From: Nansenia antarctica
Taxonomy: Eukaryota > Chordata > Actinopteri > Argentiniformes > Microstomatidae
DNA length: 64,000 bases
Direction: 5' to 3'
Assembly: GCA_963989245.1 (NCBI GenBank)
Contig: OZ022351.1
Location: 30,601,391 to 30,665,390, forward strand
Position numbers and translations under genes: made by a program. A model generated the notes under the pieces. It searched no databases and was not told the DNA's origin. It was given only the letters and a program-made list of their open reading frames with translations. Positions 44,901-53,889 of the stretch are shown here, one piece after another. Each line of letters begins with the position of its first letter. Positions within the stretch are counted from its first letter, which is position 1.

Positions 44901-47701
44901 GAGCATTACCACATGATACCATCAAACTATTAACTGCTCTAATTCTAATGCAAGGATGAGAACTTAAAAGATATGAATTGGGACAACATATTTATTTATG
45001 TTTTTTTTAAACAGCAACACCATTTTGTTTCTCTCAACAAGTGTCTTTTTTTTTTACGTTCATTGACGTTGACGTTCATTGACGTTGAATCCGACGCGCT
45101 GTATGACGTATCCCATACGGGTAGTGGTGTTTCTCAACCCTCTCTTTGGGGCGCCCCAGCCGCTCCACATATTTGATCTGTTCCACCACCAGCACACCTG
45201 ATTCAACTAATCAAGTCCAAAGCAATTATGATTTGGACTTGATTAGTTGAATCAGGTGTGCTGGTGGTGGAACAGTTCAAATATGTGGAGCGGCTGGGGC
45301 GCCCCGAGGAGAGGGTTGAGAAACACATAGTGAGTTGGACTTGTGATCGGAAGGTTGTGAGTTCAAATCCCGCCTGAAACCACACCACTACTAGTGTGCC
45401 CTTGAGTAAGGCACTTAGCCCTCAGTTACTCCAGGGGGAATGTCCCTGTAATTCGTAATTGTAAATCGCTTTGGATTAAAAAAGCGTCTGCTTAAATGGC
45501 AAAAAAAAAAAAAAAAAAAAACGCAGGCAAATCGCAGGCTTTGCGATTAGCTAATCGCGTCATTTCAAATCGCGATTTTGATTTAAAATCGATTAATCGT
45601 GCAGCCCTAGAATAAACTCAATATGAATGATTGTACAGTTGTCTATAGGCAAGAATGGGCCGAAACAAAAGTAGTTACAGACTCGCTCAAACTGTAGCGA
45701 GATTAGGAGACTACTAATTGTAAATAGTAATCCACAATTATGGTTATTACTGGTGGCCTGAGGTGGTCCAGTGGTCTAGCACCGTGTTCTACAGTGATAT
45801 ACATTATATACAATATTATAAATATCCGTTTGTTATATAATATTCGTTGATGAGTACATGCATAATCAAATGTAGGCTACTGCAATTACTTTGCTGCGGT
45901 AGCTATGCATGCACCACACAACTTGATAGGTACATACTGTGCAGTGTATAATTCATAACTGTACATAGGCTACACATATCATAATATCTTATCACTATTG
46001 CATGGAACTTGGATAGTACAAACTGTACAGTTTATACAGTTGGATAGTACAAACTGTACAGTTTATCATTTTCATAACTGTCTGTACATATACATATGTT
46101 ATGTATCCCTATTGCTATATATAGCCTATATATAAACAAATTATGTAACATACTTATCAGTCTTATCCACTATATCTAATTCAGCACTAAAGCCTGAAGT
46201 TTGAGCACAGTGTGTGCCCCCTTGCTACCTCTGCTGATATAAAAGAGAATTGCAGCCGAATTCCAAGGCAAATACACAGACACACACAGAAATACTGCAA
46301 AATCGCTTTATACTAACTCGATTTTGAAAATGTAAAGATGCTGGGTGGTAGAACGCACATATCTAATGTCCTGACATTTGATCGAGTGCAAAGGTAGAAT
46401 TTTTTTGGTACTCACTGGTGCCCGATGACACCTCACGGCTTTCCTAGTGTTAAATATCTCGCTTTGCATGTAATGAGTCTATATAATATCTAAGTTTAAC
46501 CCTTTAAGTTGAATTACTGAAATAAATGAACTTTTGCACGATATTCTATTTTTTTGGTTGCACCTGTATCATGATTTTACAGTTTAAATGTTATTTCCCA
46601 GAAATTGTAAAAAAAATATTTGACCTAAATATCGAGCTGTGGAATGAAATATACCAATATAAATGTGAATTTTGCCATTCAAAGAAGTGCTCTAATCAAC
46701 AGAATGATATTATTGTACATTTTCTTTAACAATATATTTCAGAAACCAGACAGACACCATGTTTTACCGTAACATTATATTTGCAGTATAAACTATAGCT
46801 GCAGTACTCAAAACTCACATTTGATTATCTCCAATCTATTTTAAATAATATCATTCTTTTTGGCAACTTTGCTCACTGTTTGGCACAAAATGTGTTGAAC
46901 CCTGTACATGTTCCAATTCTTACAGATCATCAGAGCTCCAACCCAGGTTCAGACAGCGAGCCCAGCTCCACCACATCAGGAAACCATAAACAACACAGAC
47001 ACACAGGAGAGAAAACAAACCCCTGCTCTCAGTGTGGCAAGAGATTTAGTAGAACAACTAGCCTAAAATTACATCAGAGAATACACACAGGAGAGAGACC
47101 ATACCTGTGCTCCCATTGTGGTAAGAGTTTCATTAAAGCAGGACTCCTAACTAGACACCAGAGAATACACACAGGAGAGAGACCATACCTGTGCTCCCAG
47201 TGTGGTAAGAGTTTCATTAATGCAGGAGCCCTCAAGACACACGAGAGAATACACACAGGAGAGAAACCACATCATTGCTCCATATGTAGTAAGAGTTTCA
47301 ATCTAGCAGGACTCCTAACTAGACACCAGAGAATTCACACAGGAGAGAAACCATACCAGTGCTCCCAGTGTGATAAGAGTTTCAATGATGCAGGGAACCT
47401 AACAAAACATGAGAGAATACACACTGGAGAGAAACCATATCACTGCTCCCTGTGTGGGAAGAGGTTCAATCTGGAACAACATCTAAAGACACATCAGAGA
47501 ATTCACACAGGAGAGAAACCATACCAGTGCTCCCAGTGTGGCAAGAGTTTTACTCAGGTACAAAACCTAAGGACACATCAGAGAATACACACAGGAGAGA
47601 AACCATTTCAGTGTTCCCAATGTGAGAAGAGTTTCAGTCTATTAGGAGGCCTGAAGAAGCACCAGAGAAGCGGAATCTGCAGGAGTGTGCTGCCGCTGTG
47701 A
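38681..47701 (+). CDS. C2H2 zinc-finger protein, 8 fingers, complete coding frame
   Basis: Joined from 38681-38920, 40219-40387 and 46926-47701 (1185 nt, 394 codons plus stop). Junction phases 0 and 1 agree, and a split Asp codon (G|AT) links exons 2 and 3. It is probably a nuclear sequence-specific DNA-binding protein. The N-terminus (MFEPESTESPGSG, then VMVKEE repeats) is acidic. The C-terminus has eight Krueppel-type fingers with HTGEKPY-type linkers. The last is atypical: its second histidine is missing, with a Cys further on (HQRSGIC). A 6.5 kb intron before the finger exon holds two large transposons. No KRAB or BTB domain is seen. An upstream 5' UTR exon is likely, since exon 1 here has an acceptor, but I cannot place it. 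Orthology cannot be decided by eye. Confidence 0.85.
39676..39830 (+). mobile_element. tRNA-derived SINE
   Basis: atagtgagttggaccagtg (A-box region), ggtcatgagttcgaatcctg (B box), then the standard body ccttgagcaaggcac and an LINE-like tail ttaaaagcgtttgctaaatg with ATT repeats. The same family lies at 45329-45520. It lies in the intron of the zinc-finger gene. Confidence 0.8.
40219..40387 (+). CDS. Zinc-finger gene: second coding exon
   Basis: Acceptor ttttgttactag; donor GTAAGT. In frame with exon 1 it reads LQDQIPGSGCGSPALKSSQ, then KLEEEDVDENGVMVKEEEGE and ends VEIEDTD. It is a tandem duplicate of exon 1 (period about 1565), but about 45 bases that held the ATG have been lost, so it can only be used downstream of exon 1. 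It pairs with the left-arm exon 1556-1835. Confidence 0.82.
40440..41152. other. Zinc-finger gene intron, unassigned
   Basis: No exon recognised. Homology to the left arm ends near 40440 at the gcactgctg landmark. Confidence 0.4.
41392..41515. repeat. Short palindromic MITE (second copy)
   Basis: gttcgtaaattcgctcagag and gagcgagtttacgaacgcag are inverted; the partner copy is at 18046-18185. Confidence 0.7.
41935..42298 (-). mobile_element. Tc1-like remnant
   Basis: Left end cactcactggccacttcatt and right end aatgaaggggccggtgagag are inverted. The minus strand near 41985-42080 encodes EECFQHLVESMPRRIKAVLK, the C-terminus of Tc1-type transposases. The rest of the transposase is deleted. Confidence 0.78.
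42537..42907 (+). pseudogene. Exon-like block with Cys/His motif, unknown protein
   Basis: Preceded by a good acceptor (ttctttcccctag). The frame runs open: ENLNVTHPNKVAPLDTTDSH, VCLRATNMICCMHVASSTKS, TFVQCARKWVNL and NIGFHRECYRQFTNKEYIAR. The paired CC and C residues followed by HRECYRQFT look like a zinc-binding region of a kind I have seen N-terminal in multi-copy fish proteins of transposon origin; I cannot name the family. No good donor before the stop at 42907. It lies in the intron of the zinc-finger gene, same strand. Confidence 0.4.
45127..45326. repeat. 200-bp near-perfect palindrome (foldback MITE)
   Basis: gtgtttctcaaccctctc at the left and gagagggttgagaaacac at the right. The arms continue inward through gccgctccacatatttgatc and agcacacctgattcaactaa and their complements to a centre at about 45225 (attatg). 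Length and symmetry suggest an arm-to-arm foldback element inside the hAT. Confidence 0.9.
45329..45520 (+). mobile_element. tRNA-derived SINE, second copy
   Basis: tagtgagttggacttgtgat, ggttgtgagttcaaatcccg (B box), body cccttgagtaaggcacttag, tail gctttggattaaaaaagcgt with poly-A at 45502-45521. It is directly adjacent to the palindrome. Confidence 0.85.
45881..46925. other. Zinc-finger gene intron, 3' part
   Basis: A 30-base phrase (ttggatagtacaaactgtac...) is repeated in tandem at about 46010-46066. Nothing else coding. The acceptor of the finger exon (ccaattcttacag) ends at 46925. Confidence 0.5.
46926..47701 (+). CDS. Zinc-finger gene: finger exon (8 C2H2 fingers)
   Basis: Begins by completing a split Asp codon, DHQSSNPGSDSEPSSTTSG, a Ser-rich linker. 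Then eight fingers spaced every 28 residues: CSQCGKRFSRTTSLKLHQRIH and so on, with linkers TGERPY and TGEKPY. Ligands are C2H2 in fingers 1-7. Finger 8 (CSQCEKSFSLLGGLKKH) ends HQRSGIC. The exon ends with a stop after VLPL. The many nearly identical fingers suggest expansion within the exon. Confidence 0.93.
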
Positions 47702-47881
47702 TGTTCAAACTATCAGCATTGCACTGAGCAAAGGATGTTTTTTCTGAAGAATTTTCATTGTCCTTGCTCAATCTTTCATGACAACAGAGGCATTATTTTT
47801 TTTTTTCAAAAAAACATTGTTATTGTGTAAAGAAGCACTTTTTGTAAAAATGGAGATGTAACATTCTGGTATGCTATACAG

Positions 47882-48701
47882 CAGGGCTTCTCAAAGTCAC
47901 CACAGTCTGCATGCGGATGGAACGGAAAGTTAATATGGACCCAGCCCATGTCTTGTGTTTTGAATACAATACGTTATGAAGTGTAATGTTTTCTATTTTG
48001 AAATACATTTTTGAAGTTGTTAGTGATGTTGAATATACAGTGTAGCTGGAGATCATTCACAGCGATCCTGTCCCCAGACTAATGTGGTTTTAATGTGACT
48101 TATTTCTCTAGCGTTGACATCGTTGTCATGGTGACATTAACTGTTGGAGAAAATGTTGTGTGTTGTTGCTGCCGAGTTCACACTGCCCCCGTGGCTAAGT
48201 TTGGGTAGAGCTCCTGTCTAGTGAACTGGAGATCGGGGTTCAAATCCTGGCAGAGCTTTTTACTCTGTTTGAAGGAGTTGTTTTTTTTCAATATTAAACA
48301 GAACATAGCCACAGTTAATGTTAATATGGCAAGCTGGTTAGAAAGTAAAGAATCTATTACATTTAGCCAAAACAGTTTTCATTAGAACAAGCTTGATTTC
48401 TTGCTTTTTGCTTGCTTGGTAACATGAGTAGGATTGATTTGCATAATTTATAAAGGCAAGCTTTTCTTGTTCATGTTTACAAACATTAAATGTTTTGATT
48501 TATTCTGTTAATACATAACATTAAATATCCACATTGCCCCAAATAGTCTCAATGTATTTTGACTGTCTTGACTGTCTTGAACTTGAGTGAACTGTCTTGA
48601 ACTTTGCTTATAAGTGAGCTGATTAAATAATATTGTTATCAATCGTTTTTTCAACTAAAAATCAGATGCGGACCTTTGAGTAATACGTTTGAGAACCCCA
48701 G
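47882..48701. mobile_element. hAT-like element downstream of the finger exon
   Basis: Left end cagggcttctcaaag and right end tttgagaaccccag are inverted with two mismatches. Target copies ctatacag (47874-47881) and atatacag (48702-48709) differ at one base. Nested at 48183-48262 is a tRNA-like segment. No transposase. Confidence 0.75.
48183..48262 (+). repeat. tRNA-like segment (SINE or tRNA pseudogene)
   Basis: cgtggctaagtttgggtaga resembles an A box and gatcggggttcaaatcctgg a B box, at tRNA-like spacing. The 3' half lacks a clean acceptor stem, so a functional tRNA is unlikely. Confidence 0.45.
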
Positions 48702-48705
48702 ATAT

Positions 48706-48900
48706 ACAGTGATGCTTGAAAGTATGTGAACCCCTTGTGCCATCATATTTTTTTTTGTTTTTTTTACCAGAAATCTATATTTAATCAGAACCAGTCTTTT
48801 TTTATCTGACATAACAGGTTTATTAAATAAAACTAGTATGTGTGTGTATAGATGATTGTGCACCAATAGACTCCCTTAAGGACTGTATTGATCAAATTAA
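48706..48900. mobile_element. Tc1-like terminal fragment
   Basis: acagtgatgcttgaaagtat followed by gtgaaccccttgtgccatca is the known start of a fish Tc1 family. The fragment stops after about 190 bases with no transposase. Confidence 0.65.
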
Positions 48901-49577
48901 CACTAGAAGCACCATCTAGTCTTTAGAATGGGACGCTGTTACTGACGCACAAAGATCACTAGATGGCGCCTCTTTTACATTAGCATGCATGTAGCTGCCT
49001 ACCTACAAACCTGTATGTTATGGAAGTATTACATTGCAGAGAGTATGTATAATCTGACTGAAAACATAAAAGCTGATTCCTCTAATCAATTTGTCATGCA
49101 TTTCTTTATTCCAACACCACACATGTTTTTGTTTGATCTCCCCTCAAAAATACAAGTAAATACAAATGTTAATCGATTGACAGCACTAATATAATCGCAA
49201 GACCATATTATGTGTTAAAAAGGTTCCCTTCACCTGATTACAATGTCAACAAAGGTCAGATTTGATGCATTCATTTTGTTGAGTCAAACCGGTGTAAAAT
49301 ATAATCATTGTATACAGTGTTAATTAATCAATTTGTTGGAGTTTTTTCCAAATATACTCTCATGTCTTAGGTTCCAGCGAGGTACCCAAGTTTGAATCCC
49401 AGCCTAAGTGTGGCAATATGTGACAGGGTCAAAAACGCCCTAAGTAGGCCAATGCCATTTTCTTGTTTTTATTACATCCCATTATATATTAGTAAAGAGA
49501 TAACAATACAAAAAGCTATGAAAAATCATTTAATAGTAAAAAAAAGTGGCAGCACTTGTTTTAGAGCGTTCGTTTCA

Positions 49578-50610
49578 CTTATCTGCAAGCCGCCTTATCA
49601 GATATTCACATGTGTTCCTGGAATTGCCAAATGTTACTGTAAAGAGATGTACAACACTTAACCCTGCCACACTCCTTCCTATTGCAGATGACGGAGAGGA
49701 GCATCATGATTGTGTGTCGATTGTTGACATTCAATGTTCATCCCGATCTGACCTTGGCTCTTTTCCCCTAGAAAACGCGGAGCTGCAGCTGTTTGTGGAT
49801 GGCTCGGCCAGTAAAGGACAGGGGGGGGGAAGTTGTGTGGGTTTCGCTGTCTGCTCAGAACATTCCACACTGGCACAAGGGAGACTCCCTTCTAACCTTT
49901 CTGCACAAGCTGCTGAACTAATAGCATTAACAAAAGCATGTCAGCTGGTTGAGGGGAAAACTGTAAATATCTGGACTGATAGCAGTTATTGCTGGGGAAT
50001 TGCTCACGATTTTGGTATGTTATGGCAACGAAGGGGGTTTCTGACGTCTTCCGGGAAGCCTATACACCATCATGATCTTGTAAATGAATTGCTAAGAGCC
50101 CTGCTGCTACAAGAATCTATTGCTATAATTAAGTGTGCAGCCCACAGTAAATCTAACGATTTTGTCTCAAAAGAAAATGACCGTGCTGATGCTGCAGCAA
50201 AATTTGCGGCCACGTGTGCGTCCGAACTGTTTGTGTTTATACAGGATAAGGATGCCCCGGAATATGACAAAACACTCTCCCCCTTTCCCCCCGAGCCTGG
50301 GGAGTGGGCGGTGGAGACCCTAAAGCGTATGAATGACGCTTACACTACTGAGGATGACATCACCACATGGAAGAGGTGCGGTTGCACACACTCAAATGAG
50401 GTATGGTGGGGGCCAATGGGCAAGCCGTGCCTACTGAGAAAACTGTTTCCGTTCTATGCTTACTTAGCCCACGGGTTTGACCATGTGAGCAAAGGGGGGA
50501 TAAAGTCTGCTATCACCAAACACTGGTTTACAAAAGGACTTACACCATTTGCTCAGAAACAATGTGAAAGATGTCTGACGTGCAAAATTCAATGCAGGGA
50601 AAGCAGGCAA
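49578..50610 (+). pseudogene. Endogenous retrovirus pol remnant: RT tail, RNase H, integrase zinc domain
   Basis: Gamma/epsilon-type retroviral order. It starts inside the RT connection region (LNPATLLP), so gag, protease and most of RT are missing. RNase H follows (LQLFVDGSASKGQ, AAELIALTKAC, NIWTDSSYCWG, ENDRADAAAKFA) with Asp, Glu, Asp and Asp ligands visible. Then comes the integrase N-terminal His-His-Cys-Cys module (YLAHGFDHVSKGG, CERCLTCK). The frame breaks near 50600, before the catalytic core. No 5' LTR was recognised upstream. It lies downstream of the zinc-finger gene on the same strand. Confidence 0.85.
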
Positions 50611-51589
50611 AGTTACTGGGGTAGGAGCTCATCCTCAACCAGCAGGCCCAGGGGACCATTTAATGGCTGATTTCATTGAACTCACCCCTAGTAGGGGTAA
50701 ACGTTATTGCCTGGTCATTTGTGATATGTTTTCGAAATGGGTGGAGGCTTTCCCTTCGAAAAAGGCTGATGGAGCTGCGGTGGCCAAGGCCTTGGTCACT
50801 GAAATTATTCCTAGATGGGGAATACCAACAAAAATGAGTTCAGACAATGCGTCTTATTTCGTAAACAAAGCTGTAGAGCAGATTGGCAAATATTATGGTA
50901 TTGACATGCGTAAACATTGTTCTTATCATCCACAGTCTGCAGGGGCGATTGAAAGACTGAACGGCGTCCTTAAGGCCAAACTCGCTAAGATAACAGAGGA
51001 GACAGGCCTTGCCTGGACTGACGCACTGCCCATTGCACTCGCACACATGAGAATGAGAGAGAGGCCAAAAGTGGGGTTGAGCCCTTTCGAAATTCTATTC
51101 GGGAGACCGCCAAATCTGGGGTGGGGCCCTATTAAGAGACCATTGCCTGATACACGCCATTGTAATGATGTGATGTTAGAGTATTGTTGCAACCTGTCCT
51201 CTGCTCTGAATCATGTACATAAGCAGGTGAAAGACACACTGCCGGTTCCAGCTGGCGAGGCGCTGCACCAGTACACTCCCGGTGACTGGGTTATGATCAA
51301 GGACTTCAGACGTGGCCGCTGGGATACACCGCGTTGGCGAGGGCCTTTCCAAATCCTGCTGACGACGCTGACGGCCGTAAAGGTTGCAGAAAGGGTGTCC
51401 TGGGTGCACGTGTCGCACTGTAAGTTGTATCAAGGAGGAGGAGAGGCAGACCGCCTCCACCGAGCTCAGGAGCAACAGGAATTGGATCAGCTGATCCACA
51501 GGGCCCACAAAGAATGTCAACGGAAAGAGCCGTCCCCCCCACGCCGGAGCAGGCGGCAGCGGGGGCAGGAGCCGAAGAATATGGAGTGA
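50592..51589 (+). pseudogene. Endogenous retrovirus integrase core and C-terminal domain
   Basis: The frame overlaps the end of the previous one near 50592-50610, a single-step shift relative to it. Catalytic residues are visible: Asp in MADFIELTPSRG, Asp in SSDNASYF, Glu in SAGAIERLNG. The C-terminal module reads PGDWVMIKDFRRGRW, RWRGPFQILLTT and WVHVSHCKLY. It stops 10 bases before the env ATG. An in-frame ATG at 50663 is not a natural start. The pol gene is split, so it is read as inactive. Confidence 0.85.
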
Positions 51590-51599
51590 GTCGACGACC

Positions 51600-53144
51600 A
51601 TGACACCGACCATGACACCGACCAAGACACCGACCGTGACACTGACCATGACACCAACCACTGGACACCGACGTGGCAGGCGTGAGGCGCAGGGGGGGGT
51701 TACTGATATGCCTAGACTTTCTCTCGAGGAGGAGGGGGAGGATGGGTTCTTGCACGGAAACGCGTGGTACAGTACAATGGTGATTTCTGCCAGAAGGGTG
51801 ACGTCTAACAGTTGTTATGTGTGTTCACAGCTCCCTTTTCAGGCAGGTGGAAGTGTGCCTGTGGTTACCGTCCCGTTGAATGCGTCTGAGACAATGTCCG
51901 TTCTGCTTGCCTTGACCCTGAGGGTACCTTCTCACATAACGGAGGGTGATAATGGGTCTATGATAGTCAATGCGTTGTTCAAAGAGAGGAGTGATGGTTT
52001 TAACGAAACTCTAATTGACTACACTGGTGAACGTGTCCGACTATTGAATGTGACCGACCTGCCCAAATCTGTGTTTCAGCCAGTGTTTGAGACACATCTG
52101 TTAGGGCTGGTGCCACAGGTGTGCTTCAAACAGGTTTGTGGCGCGAATAAAACTTATCTGGGTTTTTCTAGTCACTGCAAACAGACCACAGATGCTGCGT
52201 CTGGGTCAGCTCGTACTAACATAACGGTTCCAGTCAAACCAGGTCGCAGTGTCCCTACTAACCCACAACTCTTCATCCCCAATTCAGGTGGTGGTGGAGC
52301 TTTACAAAATCATGTCTGGGTCTGCGGGCGTGAAGTGTATCAAGTTCTTCCACCAGCTTGGTGTGGCGTGTGCTACATGGCTAAGCTAATTCCTCATATC
52401 CGTGTGTTCACCAATCTGACCCACTTCCATACCGACTACCTACACTATTTCAAACCCGGTGCAGAAGGCACAGCTTCCCAAATTGGCTATCATCGGTCCA
52501 GAAGGGAGACCACCCTGTGGTCGGGCATTCGCAGGATCTCTGCTGGTGAGAAATTCACTGGTGGCTTGTTTCCCTGGTACGGTACTGTCGCTAATGCTCA
52601 TCAGATTGACGCTTTGGCCGTGACCCTTGAGAACTTGACCTCGCTAGTCACAGAGGGATTTGCTGATATGACCCCTGAGGTGCGCGCTCTGAGAAATGTA
52701 GCCTTGCAAAACCGTATGGCCCTGGATGTGTTGCTAGCGTCTCAGGGAGGGGCGGGTCATGTGATAGGAGCTGAGTGTTGCACTTACATTCCTGATGCTG
52801 CCGACAATCTGACTCATGTGATATCTCATCTCAATCAGCTACTGACCGACCAGAAGGGGGAAGACAAGGCTACTAGCAGCTGGTATGTCGGGGACTGGTG
52901 GAGGTGGCTGTCTGGAGGAGGGTGGGGACAAATGCTCCTAAAGCTGGTAACGCCGATTCTAAGCACCATCACGGTGCTGATTCTTCTGTTGTGTTGTATT
53001 GTTCCGTGCATTAAGGCTGCATGGGGGAGAATGTTTGCTGTTGCGGCAGGGAACTATGTGATGACGCAAGAACAGGCAGACGTTTTCATGCTCGCAGAGG
53101 GACTTCTTGAGTTGCCTCGTTACATTGAGAGTGATAGTGAGTGA
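51600..53144 (+). CDS. Endogenous retroviral envelope, open frame of 514 codons
   Basis: Gamma-type Env. The N-terminus begins with MTPT repeats encoded by a 12-base tandem repeat (51597-51660), so the true start may be later; no signal peptide is obvious. The surface part carries several N-glycosylation sites and Cys-rich motifs (CYVCSQLPF, WCGVCYM). A furin-type site RSRR lies at residues 299-302. The transmembrane part has LFPWYGTVANAHQIDALA, a membrane segment at about 448-470 and a 40-residue tail. The disulfide motif usually CX6CC keeps the paired Cys393-Cys394, but Gly386 stands where the first Cys should be. The usual splice acceptor was not located. Either a decaying viral gene or a retained ORF. 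Confidence 0.85.
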   Translation: MTPTMTPTKTPTVTLTMTPTTGHRRGRREAQGGVTDMPRLSLEEEGEDGFLHGNAWYSTMVISARRVTSNSCYVCSQLPFQAGGSVPVVTVPLNASETMSVLLALTLRVPSHITEGDNGSMIVNALFKERSDGFNETLIDYTGERVRLLNVTDLPKSVFQPVFETHLLGLVPQVCFKQVCGANKTYLGFSSHCKQTTDAASGSARTNITVPVKPGRSVPTNPQLFIPNSGGGGALQNHVWVCGREVYQVLPPAWCGVCYMAKLIPHIRVFTNLTHFHTDYLHYFKPGAEGTASQIGYHRSRRETTLWSGIRRISAGEKFTGGLFPWYGTVANAHQIDALAVTLENLTSLVTEGFADMTPEVRALRNVALQNRMALDVLLASQGGAGHVIGAECCTYIPDAADNLTHVISHLNQLLTDQKGEDKATSSWYVGDWWRWLSGGGWGQMLLKLVTPILSTITVLILLLCCIVPCIKAAWGRMFAVAAGNYVMTQEQADVFMLAEGLLELPRYIESDSE

Positions 53145-53244
53145 GATAGTGGTTCTCTGACTGATATCTCGTCCTCCTATCATTTAATCATTTACTAACC
53201 ATTTCATCATTAAATCATACCATTTGTGACACAGCCCAATGAAA

Positions 53245-53660
53245 AGGGCTACCTGTAGGTGAAATCATTTTTCTGTTTTTTACATGTGCTTAAACTACAG
53301 ATTGTAAGCTTTCAAATGATGCATCATACATTGAAATCGGAAACAAATTGAAGACGACATGAGTATTTGAAAGTTGCTACACCGGAAATCACTAAGCACA
53401 GAAAATCCCCATCAAAGATAATGAATCCCCATCAAACAACAAGAAACGAAGTCATTGTGTTATAGATTACACTTATTTAATGAACGTAAAACTGTTCGGA
53501 AAAATAACGAGTGGGTACTTCACATCTTCGAGTTGAATGTTAGCTAAAAAAACGAAAATCTGAAAAAAAAAAAAAAAAAACTTTAAAGACGAATTTGACG
53601 TCTTTCTCATTTCCGAGAGGTGTCCAGAAACACCAGGAGCAGTCACATTTGTATTATTGT
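53245..53660 (+). repeat. Dispersed repeat, four copies in window
   Basis: Phrases tcatttttctgttttttaca, gattgtaagctttcaaatga and aataacgagtgggtacttca. Further copies: 57960-58140 (first part), 60720-60905 (second part) and, reversed, within the hAT at 35280-35880. Because this copy directly follows env it could be mistaken for a 3' LTR, but no matching 5' copy precedes pol. Confidence 0.7.
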
Positions 53661-53889
53661 AATGTTTGATAACCATTCTAATCATTTGATAATTTCTTCA
53701 TTTAATCATTAAACATTACATATGTATTCATATATAATTTGAATTTAATTTATTTGATATTGACTGCTTATTTACGACATATAATGTGTTTTTTATTTTC
53801 TTTATTATTTTTCATATGTATTGCATCCTTGGATAATTTGTGAGTTGAAATGTTGAGTAATGTCATTATGTTATTTTCTCACCCAAGGG

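Larger units (their letters stand above)
44433..45609. mobile_element. hAT with 8-bp TSD and proven empty site
   Basis: Ends tagggctgcacgatt and aatcgtgcagcccta are perfect inverted repeats. Exact target duplication gaataaac at 44425-44432 and 45610-45617. The paralogous site at 43028-43045 is uninserted. Subterminal gcgattgcgattaatt repeats. Nested are a 200-bp palindrome and a tRNA-SINE. Confidence 0.96.
42888..45880. repeat. Local duplications around 42.9-45.9 kb
   Basis: 42888-43085 is repeated at 44288-44432 plus 45610-45662, the second copy being split by a hAT. A block with ataatattcgttgatga is at 43840-43885 and 45820-45870. A block with cccacatgtatt and catatttttcaatat occurs near 43130, 43660 and 43985. 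These duplications sit in the large intron of the zinc-finger gene. Confidence 0.8.

Noticed and set aside
46526..46729. Plus-strand open frame upstream of the finger exon
   Set aside because: AT-rich chance frame; the finger exon joins 40387 in phase without it.
48183..48262. Functional tRNA gene
   Set aside because: A- and B-box-like words are present but a matching acceptor stem is not; it lies inside a hAT and is better read as a SINE or pseudogene.
51176..51755. Minus-strand open frames over the integrase-env junction
   Set aside because: Shadow frames; the val-gly repeat peptide mirrors the MTPT tandem repeat.
53150..53700. 3' LTR of the endogenous retrovirus
   Set aside because: The sequence after env is repeated elsewhere, but no copy precedes pol and no TG...CA boundaries or polypurine tract were seen; kept as a dispersed repeat.
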